From Acidimicrobiales bacterium (GTDB lineage: Bacteria; Actinomycetota; Acidimicrobiia; Acidimicrobiales; Aldehydirespiratoraceae), in contig JAVJSI010000011.1 in the NCBI GenBank assembly GCA_040219515.1, positions 62,001 to 126,000 of the forward strand: a stretch of DNA of 64,000 nucleotides, written 5' to 3'. The notes beneath the pieces are model-generated. The model was not told where the DNA came from, searched no databases, and was given only the letters and a program-made list of their open reading frames with translations. Of this stretch, positions 17,053-26,525 are shown one piece after another. Both the position numbers and the translations under genes were made by a program. Each line of letters opens with the position of its first letter. Positions within the stretch are counted from its first letter, which is position 1.

Positions 17053-17695
17053 TGTCGATCGTCGTGAACACGAAGTAGGTGGCCCAACCCACGATGCCGA
17101 ACAGCTTCGGTGCGTCCTCGTAGAACACGTGGAAGCTCGTGGTCTGTCGCCCGTAGTCCAACAGCACCGACATGGCGAGGGCGGCGAGGCTGATGATCAG
17201 GATCGGCCAGCGGGTGCGACGGATCTCGTGCCAGTTCGCGACGAACCACAGTGCGGCGCCGGCGAGAATCGCGCCGATCGACACCTGTTTGGCCAGGCCG
17301 AGACGCGGACCGAGCACCGAATGGAAGCCCGTCACCTCGTCGGTGAGGAGCGCGATCGTCAATAGGGCTCCGGAGGCGAGAAACCACACGGAGTTGCGCC
17401 GCCCGGTCAGCCACGCCACCCAGGCGCCCCCCGCCGCCGCAGTGGCGGCGACCGCCCAGCCCAGGATGCCGAGCTCGTGGAGCAGGCCGGTGTACCACGG
17501 TTGGTCGCCCACGGTCGCCGGGTCCAGGAACAGCAGGTCCGTCGGTACCTCGTCCTGGGCCGCCGAGGCGTAGAGCAGCGCCGACGTCGCCACCCACACG
17601 ACCAGCAGGGGCCCGAGCGCCAGGAACTGATGGCCGCCCGACCAGGAGCGGCGCCGCTCGGTGACGGTCGGGTGGTCCGAGTCAGTCGAGTTCAC
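16997..17695 (-). CDS. Multi-pass membrane protein, unknown function
   Basis: 232 residues with six or seven hydrophobic helices after a basic N-terminus (TVTERRRSWSGG). Features include HELGILGWAVAATAAAGGAWVAW and WPILIISLAALAMSVLLDYG. Tail is charged (REHDALAAPA). I do not recognise a family. GTG 17695 overlaps the end of the small upstream gene by 14 nt, so the two are likely cotranscribed. Its 3' end overlaps the convergent VTT gene by 56 bp. Confidence 0.65.
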   Translation of the reverse strand: MNSTDSDHPTVTERRRSWSGGHQFLALGPLLVVWVATSALLYASAAQDEVPTDLLFLDPATVGDQPWYTGLLHELGILGWAVAATAAAGGAWVAWLTGRRNSVWFLASGALLTIALLTDEVTGFHSVLGPRLGLAKQVSIGAILAGAALWFVANWHEIRRTRWPILIISLAALAMSVLLDYGRQTTSFHVFYEDAPKLFGIVGWATYFVFTTIDITRSAVRDREHDALAAPA

Positions 17696-17873
17696 GGGCC
17701 GTGGAGCGAAGCCGGCGTTCGGCGGTGATGAGAGCCCGCTCGATCTCGTGGAGCCGACCGACGAGCGGATCGTCGGGGTCGACACCTCGACGCTCGGCCA
17801 GCTTCCCGATTCGGGCCGCGACATCGGCGACGACGGTGGTGAGCGAGGACAGCTCGGCGGCATCGGAGTTCAT
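17682..17873 (-). CDS. Small helical protein, unknown
   Basis: 63 residues, predicted almost wholly alpha-helical and amphipathic with heptad-like hydrophobic spacing (LSSLTTVVADVAARIGKLAERR ... LVGRLHEIERALI). No family recognised. The frame continues upstream antisense to hisD, but ATG 17873 sits in the hisD promoter region and is the natural start. It overlaps the downstream membrane-protein gene, suggesting a two-gene unit divergent from the his operon. Confidence 0.5.
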   Translation of the reverse strand: MNSDAAELSSLTTVVADVAARIGKLAERRGVDPDDPLVGRLHEIERALITAERRLRSTARELD

Positions 17874-17921
17874 GGCGGCAGTCTGGCGCGGAATCCAACC
17901 GTAGGCGCAGACGCGGGCCGG

Positions 17922-17927
17922 TAGCGT
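17922..17927 (+). promoter_or_regulatory. -10 box (TAGCGT) for the his operon
   Basis: TAGCGT ends 6 nt before the hisD GTG, consistent with a leaderless his operon mRNA. A leaderless transcript would leave no room for a his leader-peptide attenuator. Confidence 0.45.
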
Positions 17928-17933
17928 GGGCGG

Positions 17934-19223
17934 GTGCTCACCCGCATCGACCTCCGAGGCTTCACCGGCGACGTCGCCGAGCGTCTGCCTCGGCCCGCCG
18001 CACCGGCCGATGGTCCGGTCGACACCGTGCGTGAGATCCTGGCCGACGTGAAGGCCCGCGGCGATGCCGCGCTGGTCGATTTCACCAAACGATTCGACGG
18101 CGTCGATCTCGGGTCGACCCGGGTCGACCCGGCCGAGATCCTCGCGGCCCGGGAGCGTGTTCCCGCCGATGTACTGGCCGCACTCGAGGCCGCCGCCGAG
18201 TCGATCGCGGCCTACCACCGGGCGCAGATGCCGACCGATGTCGAACACCGTCGACCCGGTGTGGTCATACGCGGAGTGCACCGGGCCGTCGAACGCGCCG
18301 GCTGCTACGTGCCCGGCGGACGGGCCGTGTATCCGTCGACGGTGCTCATGACCGCGGTCCCGGCCAAGGTCGCCGGTGTGGGCGAGATCGTGCTGTGCGT
18401 GCCGCCCGGCCCCGACGGTCGGGTGCCCGACGTGACGCTCGCCGCTGCGGCGGTCGCCGGCGTCGACGAGGTCATTCCCGTCGGCGGGGCCCAGGCCATC
18501 GGCGCGATCGCCTACGGCACCGAGACCATCCGGCCGGTCGACGTCATCGTCGGTCCGGGCAACGTCTATGTCGCCATCGCCAAGCAGGAGGTCGCGGGGG
18601 TCGTCGGCGTGCCGTCGTCGTTCGCCGGGCCGTCCGAGGTCGTGGTGGTGGCCGACGGTTCGGCGCCGGCCGAGTTCGCCGCTGTCGACGTGATCCTCCA
18701 GGCCGAACACGGCCCCGACGGGCTCGCCTGGCTCGTCACGTGGGACGAGGCGGTCGCCGACGCGGTCACCGAGTCTGTCGCTCGTCTCGTGGCCGACGCG
18801 CCCCGCCGGGCCGACATCGAGGCGACGCTCGACAAGTCCGGCTATGCCGTCGTGTGCGACTCGCCTGAACAGGCCCTGGAAGTGTCGAACTTCATCGCGC
18901 CCGAACACCTCGAACTCCAGACCGCCGACCCGGAGGCCCTCTTGCCGCTCGTGCGTCACGCCGGCGCGGTGTTCTGTGGACCGTGGGCCCCTGCCTCGCT
19001 CGGTGACTATGTCGCCGGGCCCAGCCACGTGCTGCCCACCAACGGCACCGCCCGGTTCGCGAGCGCCCTCACCGTGCGCGACTTCATGAAGGACGTCCAC
19101 GTGGTCACCGTCGATCAGGAAGGGTTCGAGGCGATGGGCGACCACGTCATCGCCCTGGCCGGCGCCGAGGGCCTCGACGCCCACGCCGCGTCCATCCGGA
19201 TCCGGCGGGGAGCGACGTCGTGA
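17934..19223 (+). CDS. hisD: Histidinol dehydrogenase HisD
   Basis: NAD-dependent, Zn-requiring enzyme that oxidises L-histidinol to histidine in two steps, 429 residues. Motifs: CYVPGGRAVYPSTVLM, VGGAQAIGAIAYGTETI, IVGPGNVYVA, and HGPDG with the zinc His, then FIAPEHLELQ with the catalytic Glu-His and the GDYVAGPSHVLPTNGTARF. It is first in the operon hisD-C-B-H-A-F. GTG start supported by the -10 box. The stop overlaps the hisC GTG (GTGA). Confidence 0.96.
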   Translation: MLTRIDLRGFTGDVAERLPRPAAPADGPVDTVREILADVKARGDAALVDFTKRFDGVDLGSTRVDPAEILAARERVPADVLAALEAAAESIAAYHRAQMPTDVEHRRPGVVIRGVHRAVERAGCYVPGGRAVYPSTVLMTAVPAKVAGVGEIVLCVPPGPDGRVPDVTLAAAAVAGVDEVIPVGGAQAIGAIAYGTETIRPVDVIVGPGNVYVAIAKQEVAGVVGVPSSFAGPSEVVVVADGSAPAEFAAVDVILQAEHGPDGLAWLVTWDEAVADAVTESVARLVADAPRRADIEATLDKSGYAVVCDSPEQALEVSNFIAPEHLELQTADPEALLPLVRHAGAVFCGPWAPASLGDYVAGPSHVLPTNGTARFASALTVRDFMKDVHVVTVDQEGFEAMGDHVIALAGAEGLDAHAASIRIRRGATS

Positions 19224-20293
19224 GCACGAGACCGCAGCCGCGTGAGTCCGTGGCGTTGATGGCCGGCTACCACTCGCCGCAGATCGACGTCGACGTGCGG
19301 CTCAACACCAACGAGAGTCCCGAACCGCCGCCCGCCGCGTTCTCGGCCGCGGTTGCGGCCGCGATCGCCGACGTCGACTGGCATCGCTATCCGGGCCGTG
19401 ACGCCACGGCCCTGCGCACCCGCATCGGCGAGCTCCACGGCGTGGGGCCCGAACGCATCTTCGCGGCCAACGGGTCCAACGAGGTCCTCCAGACCCTGCT
19501 GCTCACCTATGGCGGTCCCGGCCGCACCGCCGCGATGTTCGAGCCCACCTACGCCCTGCACTCCCACCTGAGTCGCATCACGGGAACCGAGGTGGCCGAG
19601 GGCGAGCGCGGGCCCGGTTTCGCCCTCGATCTCGCCGAGGTCGAGCGGGTGGTCCGCGCCCACCGACCCGCCGTCACGTTCCTGTGCTCGCCGAACAACC
19701 CCACCGGCGTGGTCGACACCGAGGACGAGATCCGCTCGGTGCTCGATCTCGTCGAGGAGACGGGCGGCCTGCTCTGTGTCGACGAGGCCTACGGGCAGTT
19801 CGCGGCCCACTCGGCCACGTCGCTACTCGGGCCGGAGACCCCGCTCGTCGTGAGCCGCACCTACTCGAAGACCTGGGCCATGGCCGCGGCCCGTCTCGGC
19901 TACCTGATCGGCCCCGAGTGGGTCGTCGAGGAACTCGAGAAGGTCGTGTTGCCCTATCACCTCGACGCGATGACCCAGATCGCCGGTTCCCTCGCCCTCG
20001 ACCACGTCGACGCGATGGATGCCCGCGTCGCGATGCTCGTCGAGGAGCGCGGTCGGTTGACCGCCGCCATGCACGCGCTGCCGCTCGAGATCTGGCCGTC
20101 GGGGGCCAACTTCGTGCTCTTCCGGCCCACCTCCGTCGACGGGCGCGACGTGTGGCAGCAGCTCACCGAACGATCGGTGCTCGTGCGCGACTGTTCGTCG
20201 TGGCCCCGCCTCGACGGTTGCCTGCGCGTCACCGTCGGCACCGCCGAAGAAGACGACCGATTCCTCAACGCACTCAGGGAGATACTCGCATGA
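19220..20293 (+). CDS. hisC: Histidinol-phosphate aminotransferase HisC
   Basis: Class I/II PLP aminotransferase of 357 residues. The PLP-binding Lys is in SRTYSKTWAMAAARLGYL, the N-terminal LNTNESPEPPP motif is typical of HisC, and SPNNPTGVV and VDEAYGQF are the cofactor-pocket motifs. It overlaps hisD by GTGA and hisB by ATGA. Confidence 0.94.
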   Translation: MSTRPQPRESVALMAGYHSPQIDVDVRLNTNESPEPPPAAFSAAVAAAIADVDWHRYPGRDATALRTRIGELHGVGPERIFAANGSNEVLQTLLLTYGGPGRTAAMFEPTYALHSHLSRITGTEVAEGERGPGFALDLAEVERVVRAHRPAVTFLCSPNNPTGVVDTEDEIRSVLDLVEETGGLLCVDEAYGQFAAHSATSLLGPETPLVVSRTYSKTWAMAAARLGYLIGPEWVVEELEKVVLPYHLDAMTQIAGSLALDHVDAMDARVAMLVEERGRLTAAMHALPLEIWPSGANFVLFRPTSVDGRDVWQQLTERSVLVRDCSSWPRLDGCLRVTVGTAEEDDRFLNALREILA

Positions 20294-20880
20294 GTCGCAC
20301 TGCCACCACGTCCCGTGCCACCAAGGAGACGTCGATCGAGATCGCCGTCGACCTCGACGGCTCGGGGGTCACCGATGTCGGCACCGGGTTGCCGTTCTTC
20401 GATCACATGCTCGACCAGCTCGGCCGACACGGCAGCTTCGACCTGACCGTCAAGGCGGTCGGCGACCTCGAGATTGACGCCCACCACACCGTCGAGGACG
20501 CGGGCATCGCGCTGGGTGAGACCTTCCGTGAGGCATGGGGCGACAAGCGCGGCGTGCGGCGGTTCGCGTCGATCGTGGTGCCGCTCGACGAGGCGGCCGT
20601 CGAGATCGTGCTCGACCTGTCGGGTCGGCCCTTCCTGCACTACGAGGTCGACTTCCCCGGCGAGAAGATCCTCGGCGATCCGCCGTTCGATCCGCAGCTG
20701 GTCGAGGAGTTCTGGCGGGCCTTCGTGATGGCCTCGGGTATCACGCTCCACATCGTCGGCCGGCGCGGGCGCAACACCCACCACATCATCGAGGCGACGT
20801 TCAAGGGCGTCGCCCGGTCGCTGCGTGACGCAGTGCGGGTCGAGGGCGACGCCGTGCCGTCGACCAAGGGCACGCTCTGA
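20290..20880 (+). CDS. hisB: Imidazoleglycerol-phosphate dehydratase HisB
   Basis: Monofunctional IGPD of 196 residues; there is no HAD phosphatase domain as in enteric HisB. The manganese-binding His motifs are present twice: FFDHMLDQLGRHG with DAHHTVEDAGIALGE, and FVMASGITLHI with GRNTHHIIEATFK. N-terminus TKETSIEIAVDLDG is typical. The ATG overlaps the hisC stop. A separate histidinol-phosphate phosphatase must be encoded elsewhere. Confidence 0.95.
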   Translation: MSRTATTSRATKETSIEIAVDLDGSGVTDVGTGLPFFDHMLDQLGRHGSFDLTVKAVGDLEIDAHHTVEDAGIALGETFREAWGDKRGVRRFASIVVPLDEAAVEIVLDLSGRPFLHYEVDFPGEKILGDPPFDPQLVEEFWRAFVMASGITLHIVGRRGRNTHHIIEATFKGVARSLRDAVRVEGDAVPSTKGTL

Positions 20881-20881
20881 G

Positions 20882-21526
20882 GTGAGCCCCTCTCGACCGG
20901 TCATCGCCGTGCTCGACTACGGCATCGGCAACCTGCACTCGGCCCACAAGGGCTTCGAGCACGCCGGTGCCGACACGCGCCTCACCGCCGACAAGGCGAT
21001 CATCGACGCGGCCGATGGCGTGGTGCTGCCCGGCGTGGGCGCCTACGGCCCGTGCATGCAGGCGTTGCGAGCATCAGGACTCGACGAGATCGCGCTCGAG
21101 CGCATCGCCGCGGGTGTGCCGTTCTTCGGCATCTGCATCGGCATGCAGCTGCTGTTCGCCGGCTCGACCGAGGCGCCCGGGGTCGACGGCCTGGCGGTGT
21201 TCGACCGCGAGGTGATCGAGATCCCCGACACCGTGAAGCGCCCCCAGATGCAGTGGAACAAGCTCGATCGCCGGGGTGAGCACGCCGATCATCCGATGTT
21301 GGCCGGACTGGACGACGACGCATGGGTCTACTTCGTGCACTCGTTCGCGGCCGTCGATGGCCCGGACGTGGTCGCCACCTGTGACTACGGCACCGATCTC
21401 GTGGCCGCCGTCGCCCGGGACAACGTCTGGGCCGCCCAGTTCCACCCGGAGAAGTCGGGCGGCAACGGCATCCGGATTCTCCGCAACTTCGTCGACCTCG
21501 CCGCCCAGGCCGCAGGAGCAACCTGA
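20882..21526 (+). CDS. hisH: Imidazole glycerol phosphate synthase glutaminase subunit HisH
   Basis: Class I glutamine amidotransferase of 214 residues that feeds ammonia to HisF. Motifs: LDYGIGNLHSAHKGF at the N-terminus, PGVGAYGPCM oxyanion strand, nucleophile Cys in GICIGMQLLF, and HPEKSG with the catalytic His/Glu. GTG 20882 is one base after the hisB stop; the longer frame upstream is a hisB shadow. hisA follows in a TGATG overlap. Confidence 0.94.
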   Translation: MSPSRPVIAVLDYGIGNLHSAHKGFEHAGADTRLTADKAIIDAADGVVLPGVGAYGPCMQALRASGLDEIALERIAAGVPFFGICIGMQLLFAGSTEAPGVDGLAVFDREVIEIPDTVKRPQMQWNKLDRRGEHADHPMLAGLDDDAWVYFVHSFAAVDGPDVVATCDYGTDLVAAVARDNVWAAQFHPEKSGGNGIRILRNFVDLAAQAAGAT

Positions 21527-22253
21527 TGGACCTCTATCCCGCCATCGACCTACGCGACGGCCGTTGCGTGCGGCTCCACCAGGGCGACTACGCCCAGGAG
21601 ACCGTCTACGGCGACGACCCGGTGGCCCAGGCCAAGGCCTTCGCCGCCGCCGGCGCCGGCTGGATCCACGTGGTCGATCTCGACGCGGCCCGCACCGGCG
21701 TGCCCGAGAACCGCGAGGTCGTCGCAGCCATCGCCCGCGCCGTCGACGTTCCGGTGCAGACCGGCGGGGGAGTGCGCTCGGTCGAAGCCGCCCAGGCGCT
21801 GTTCTCGGCCGGTGTCGAGCGGGTCGTGATCGGTACTGCGGCGCTGAAGGACCCGGATCTGGTGCGGACACTGGCGATGGATCATCGGGTGGCGGTCGGT
21901 CTCGACGCGAAGTCCGGCGAAGTGGCCACCGACGGCTGGCTCGTGGGCAGCGGCCGAAGCGTGCTCGATGTCGCCCGCTCGTTCGCCGATGTCGGGGTGG
22001 ATGCCTTCGTCGTCACCGACATCTCCCGCGACGGCACGCTCGAGGGCCCCGACCTGGTCGGGCTCACCGAGGTACTCGGGGCCACGCCCGTCGACGTGAT
22101 CGCCTCTGGCGGCGTGGGCCAGATGGGTGATCTCGAAGCACTCGACGCGATCGAGGTCGGCGGGCGGCGCCTCTCCGGGGTGATCGCGGGCAAGGCCATC
22201 TACGAGGGTCATGTCGACGTGGCTGCCGCCGTCGAGCTGCTGGGAGCAGCCCG

Positions 22254-22257
<4 letters not shown>
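21526..22257 (+). CDS. hisA: ProFAR isomerase HisA (possibly PriA-type)
   Basis: (Beta/alpha)8 barrel of 243 residues that performs the Amadori rearrangement of ProFAR. The catalytic Asp residues are in [14 protein letters not shown] (N-terminal) and in [15 protein letters not shown]. In many actinobacteria this protein is PriA, which also performs the TrpF reaction; because a separate trpF is present in this window, dual function is not required. Overlaps hisH (TGATG) and hisF (ATGA). Confidence 0.93.
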
Positions 22258-23027
<770 letters not shown>

Positions 23028-23032
23028 GGCAC

Positions 23033-24208
23033 TCATGGCCCGGCCCGCGCTTGATCGGGTGGTCGGAGCTCCCACGATCCATCGCATCGGCGACGGAGTT
23101 CGTGGCCTTGGTCATGGACGAGGTGGTGTTCGTGGCGACAGAGGAGCGCGAGATTGTCGACGTCGGTCGGTCCGTTGATCGGCGGGCCGTAGAAGTCGAC
23201 GTGATGCGCCTCGCACCTCGAGGGGTGGGCGCCGCAGATGACGCAGCCCTTGTCGCGGGCGATGAGGGCCCGCCATTGGTTGTCGTCGGCAAGGCGAACC
23301 CGAGTGCCGTGCCAGAGCGGCTGGCCGTTGGTGTCGAGGACCAACCCGTAGAGGTCGGCACTGCAGGCGAGTTTGGCGAGTTCGGTGGCGGGGATGGGGC
23401 CGGTGCCGGGGATCTCGGCGGTGCCGTCGGCGTGGGCGATCACGAGCATCTGGGTGCGGACCGGGCCGGATCGGGCCCGGTCGCCACTTGCACCGCCGGT
23501 GAGGAGTTCGGTGAGGGCGTCGGCACGGCGTTGCTGGGGGGTGCGGCGGCTGTCGGTCGCGTCGCGGCCGCCGTCGGCGTGGTAGAGCCGGTCACAGGCC
23601 GTGTCGAGCACCGAGCGGATGTGGGCGCCGGTGATCGGGTCGAGTTCGGCGTGAAGGACAGTCATGCCGTTGTCGGCGCTGAAGATCACGCAACGCCGTG
23701 CGTCGACGTGGCGTCGCTGCTGTGCTTCGAGGTCGGCTTGGGTTTGGTGTCGTCGTGTCCATTCGCGGGTGTCGTTGGCGTGCAGATCAGCCGGCCGGCT
23801 CTGCGCTCTGGTGAGCAGATCGGATTGTTCGACCTCTTCGGGGGAGGTGGCGACGGCGGCGCGGGCCAGGGTGTCGACGTGTTCGGCGGTGATGGTGCCC
23901 TCGGCCAGCGCGTCGGCCGCCGAGGGAAGCTTCTCGAGTGCTTCGGCGCGTCGGACTCGTTTGTCGGCCTCGCGTTGCGAACATTTCGATGCGCCCCGAA
24001 TGACCGTGGAGGGGCCGGGTCCGTTGTCGTCGAGACGGTCGACCGCCGCGGCGATGCGGGCATCGAACGCGTCGAGCGCCGCACGGAGTCGACTGGACCC
24101 CGCGGCGGCATCGCACAGCCCGCGCCGATCGAGACCATCGACCGGCAACACCTGTAGCTCTCGACGCCACGACTCGAACACGACGCGCTCCCTTTTCGCC
24201 CGAGCCAC
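23033..24208 (-). CDS. DUF222 domain-containing HNH endonuclease-like protein
   Basis: 391 residues. An N-terminal DUF222 region of alpha helices (READKRVRRAEALEKLP ... AEHVDTLARA) is followed by a C-terminal HNH motif: CVICGAHPSRCEAHHV and NLALLCRHEHHLVHD, with the zinc Cys pair and the catalytic His residues intact. This family (mycobacterial 13E12-repeat relatives) is common and often multicopy in actinobacteria; its function is unknown, and association with mobile or host DNA processing is only suggested. Convergent with hisF. The longer alternative frames are shadows. Confidence 0.85.
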   Translation of the reverse strand: MARAKRERVVFESWRRELQVLPVDGLDRRGLCDAAAGSSRLRAALDAFDARIAAAVDRLDDNGPGPSTVIRGASKCSQREADKRVRRAEALEKLPSAADALAEGTITAEHVDTLARAAVATSPEEVEQSDLLTRAQSRPADLHANDTREWTRRHQTQADLEAQQRRHVDARRCVIFSADNGMTVLHAELDPITGAHIRSVLDTACDRLYHADGGRDATDSRRTPQQRRADALTELLTGGASGDRARSGPVRTQMLVIAHADGTAEIPGTGPIPATELAKLACSADLYGLVLDTNGQPLWHGTRVRLADDNQWRALIARDKGCVICGAHPSRCEAHHVDFYGPPINGPTDVDNLALLCRHEHHLVHDQGHELRRRCDGSWELRPPDQARAGP

Positions 24209-24338
24209 ACAAGGGCCGGGAACTCACATGGGGAAGTGCCGACATGAACGGCCGAGAGACTCACAAACGCCCGGGACCGATGACCGAGCAACACCCACCC
24301 TACGAAGGGGGTGTGACACTCGTTTGCGCTGATCGTCG

Positions 24339-24746
24339 TCACCCACACGCGCCGACACAGCGATCGCCGTGGGCCTCGACCCACACGACCACGACATCGA
24401 CTGCGACCAGGAACGCGATGGCAATGACGACACATCCGAGTGCCACCCGGCGAGTGGCGGTACTCGAAACGGCGGAACGCCATCGAAGACCCGCGAACGT
24501 GGCCACCGCCAAGAGGCAGTGCCCGACCAAGAGGCGAATCCCGAACCAGAAGAAAGCGCCGCCTTCTCCGGTGCGCTGGCGGTAGAGGTGAGCGAAGCGA
24601 AGATCACCCAGCGCCGACATGACGAAGGCGATGCCGCCGACGATCGCCATGACGACGACCAGCCACCAGAACGCCGCGATCACACGGCTCGAGTCCGTCT
24701 GCTCGGATTCGACAACAGATTCGATCTGCTCGGTGTGGATGCTCAT
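24339..24746 (-). CDS. Small membrane protein, unknown
   Basis: 135 residues from ATG 24746 (MSIHTEQIESVVE), with three hydrophobic helices: VIAAFWWLVVVMAIVGGIAFVM, FFWFGIRLLVGHCLLAVATF and VALGCVVIAIAFLVAVDVVVV. A frame extension to 24815 would add 23 residues but runs through a 17-bp palindrome and a -10-like box, so the shorter form is preferred. No family recognised. It is divergent from the cysteine hydrolase gene. Confidence 0.55.
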   Translation of the reverse strand: MSIHTEQIESVVESEQTDSSRVIAAFWWLVVVMAIVGGIAFVMSALGDLRFAHLYRQRTGEGGAFFWFGIRLLVGHCLLAVATFAGLRWRSAVSSTATRRVALGCVVIAIAFLVAVDVVVVWVEAHGDRCVGACG

Positions 24747-24789
24747 TCCCGCGTCTGGTGGTGTCGTCGCGGCAGACTCCGCGGCAATC

Positions 24790-24811
24790 ACCGTACCGGT
24801 TGACAACCGGT
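24790..24811. promoter_or_regulatory. Palindromic operator candidate with overlapping -10
   Basis: ACCGGTT-GAC-AACCGGT (24795-24811) is a perfect 7-bp inverted repeat with a 3-bp spacer. On the minus strand it runs directly into TACGGT (24795-24790), a -10-like box. It lies between two divergent genes (minus from 24746, plus from 24914), the usual place for a dimeric repressor site. Confidence 0.4.
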
Positions 24812-24913
24812 CCATCCGGTCGTCGACGTCGCCGCGTTCCTAGAGCGCGAAGTCTCGAAGGCACGGTCAACTCCGGCCACGACCCGCGCGGGAGACCACC
24901 CTGAAGGAGCAAC

Positions 24914-25470
24914 ATGACCACCTTGCCCGACCGGCCGAAGACCGCACTCGTGGTGATCGATGTCCAAAGGGACGTGGTCGCCGACGCATTCGAGCGGGAC
25001 GCGGTCGTGGCCAACATCGGCACGCTCGTCGAGAGGGCCCGCTCCGGCGACGTCGCCGTCATATGGGTCCAGCACAACGACGACGATCTTCCGCGAGGCA
25101 GCGACGCATGGGAGTACGTCCCGGAGCTCGAGATCCGACCAACAGACGCCGTCGTTCACAAGTCGTTCGGTGACTCGTTCGAGAACACCGACCTCGAAGA
25201 TGTACTGGCAGCAGCCGGAGTCGGCCGCCTGATCGTTGCCGGCGCGCAGACCGACGCGTGCATTCGTTCGACCATCCACGGTGCGTTCGCCCGTGGCTAC
25301 GACGTGACGCTCGTGGCCGACGCCCACACCACCGATGACCACACACCGAGTGGGGCGCTCCCTCCCCGGACGCAGTGATCGCGCACACCAACCTCTACTG
25401 GAAGTACCAGGAAGCACCGGAGCACACGGCCGATGTGGTCACGACCGCCGAGGTGTCGTTCGCAAGCTGA
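24914..25470 (+). pseudogene. Isochorismatase-like cysteine hydrolase, C-terminus frameshifted
   Basis: The intact frame (24914-25378, 154 residues) has the isochorismatase fold with the catalytic triad Asp16 (VVIDVQRD), Lys83 (VHKSFGDSF) and Cys116 (TDACIRST). At about position 25350-25360 the frame slips. The next frame, from about 25355 to TGA 25470, continues the family's expected ending with PDAVIAHTNLYWKYQEAP and VVTTAEVSF, while the original frame gives unrelated GALPPRTQ and stops. One missing or extra base explains this. Catalytic residues are retained, so a truncated enzyme could persist. AAGGAG precedes the ATG. A sequencing error is the alternative. Confidence 0.8.
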
Positions 25471-25482
25471 CCGCGGCGTGCG

Positions 25483-26118
25483 TCAACCCGCCAGGGTCTT
25501 GGTGGCGAGTTCGCCGATCTGGTGGTGGGCGCCGGCGAAGAAGTGGTCCGCCGTCTCGATGACGTGGATCGTCGTGTTGACCCAGTCGGCTGTCCGCGGG
25601 CGGAGCTGGTCGGGTGGGTTGAACTGGTCGTGGCCGGCGGCGATCACGGTGACCGGACGGGGGTCGGCCGACGCGACCAGATCTGTGGCGGGAACGGTGG
25701 CCAGTGGGGGAGCGACCACGAGCCAGCCCGTGGCCGCGTCGTGCGCCACACTCAGAGCGATGTCGGCGCCGAAGCTGTAGCCCGCGAGGGTGAGCGGCCC
25801 ATCGGTGGGGTCGACGAAGTCGATCGCGGCTGCGAGATCGCCGCGTTCGGCCCCGCCGTCGTCGTGCGCACCGGCTGAGCCGCCGGCACCACGGAAGTCG
25901 AACCGCAGCACCCGCAACCCGGCCCCCACGAAGGCTCGGCTGAGGGCGCCGACCGCCGCGTCCTGACGAGAACCGCCGTAGAGCGGGTGGGGATGACAGA
26001 CCACGGCACTGCCCGTGGGGTTCTTGGGCGTGAGAAGGTCGCCTTCGAGGCGGGTGCCGTCGTGGCTCTCGAACTGCACGACCGACACGTCGACCGGTTC
26101 CTTCTCACCTGGTTCCAT
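25483..26118 (-). CDS. Alpha/beta hydrolase (dienelactone hydrolase-like)
   Basis: 211 residues of the COG2945-type alpha/beta hydrolases. The N-terminal HPHPLYGGSRQD oxyanion region is typical. The nucleophile Ser is in AGYSFGADIAL, and the terminal catalytic His is in IETADHFFAG, with a probable acid Asp in IAAGHDQFNPP. Cytoplasmic, with no signal peptide. Substrate unknown. Divergent from a GroES-like gene over a symmetrical promoter region. Confidence 0.82.
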   Translation of the reverse strand: MEPGEKEPVDVSVVQFESHDGTRLEGDLLTPKNPTGSAVVCHPHPLYGGSRQDAAVGALSRAFVGAGLRVLRFDFRGAGGSAGAHDDGGAERGDLAAAIDFVDPTDGPLTLAGYSFGADIALSVAHDAATGWLVVAPPLATVPATDLVASADPRPVTVIAAGHDQFNPPDQLRPRTADWVNTTIHVIETADHFFAGAHHQIGELATKTLAG

Positions 26119-26124
26119 GTGGCG

Positions 26125-26140
26125 ACGCTACCGGTAGCGT
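26125..26140. promoter_or_regulatory. Symmetrical divergent promoter, ACGCTACCGGTAGCGT
   Basis: A 16-bp perfect palindrome consists of two divergent TAGCGT -10 boxes joined by a CCGG-centred spacer. The minus-strand box ends 6 nt before the alpha/beta hydrolase ATG (26118) and the plus-strand box ends 8 nt before the GroES-like GTG (26149). Both mRNAs would be leaderless. Confidence 0.5.
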
Positions 26141-26148
26141 GAGCCACC

Positions 26149-26493
26149 GTGTCCAAGCCAGAGACTCTCAGCGCCGACGACGGCCTTCCCGTCAAGATGC
26201 TCAACGATCGGATCCTCGTGCATCTCGGCGAAGCCGAGGGCGAGCGCCGGTCCACCGGGGGCATCCTGATCCCGGCCACCGCGCAGATGGGAAAGCGGCT
26301 GACCTGGGCGTCCGTGGTTGCGGTCGGCCCGAACGTGCGGGCCATGGAGCCCGGCGACCAGGTGCTCTTCAACCCCGAGGACCGCTACGAGGTCGAGGTG
26401 CGGGGCAAGGACTACATCATCCTGCGCGAGCGCGACATCCACGCCCTGGCCGCCGAACGTCTCGACGAAGGCAGCACCGGGCTGTATCTGTAG
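26149..26493 (+). CDS. GroES-like co-chaperonin, orphan
   Basis: 114 residues with the Cpn10 fold: VKMLNDRILVHLGEAEGERRSTGGILIPATA (strand plus mobile loop), then ASVVAVGPNVRAMEPGDQVLFNP and KDYIILRERDIHAL. It is a little longer than GroES (about 97) because of N- and C-terminal extensions. No groEL adjoins it, so it is probably an additional or diverged copy; actinobacteria often keep groES-groEL1 elsewhere. GTG start is supported by the TAGCGT box. Confidence 0.8.
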   Translation: MSKPETLSADDGLPVKMLNDRILVHLGEAEGERRSTGGILIPATAQMGKRLTWASVVAVGPNVRAMEPGDQVLFNPEDRYEVEVRGKDYIILRERDIHALAAERLDEGSTGLYL

Positions 26494-26525
26494 CCGGGAC
26501 ATCTCTGGGGACCCGGTCGGCGACA

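Noticed and set aside
23033-24208. Mobile element or homing endonuclease
   Set aside because: HNH with DUF222 is a common actinobacterial chromosomal family; no terminal repeats, integrase or target duplication were seen.
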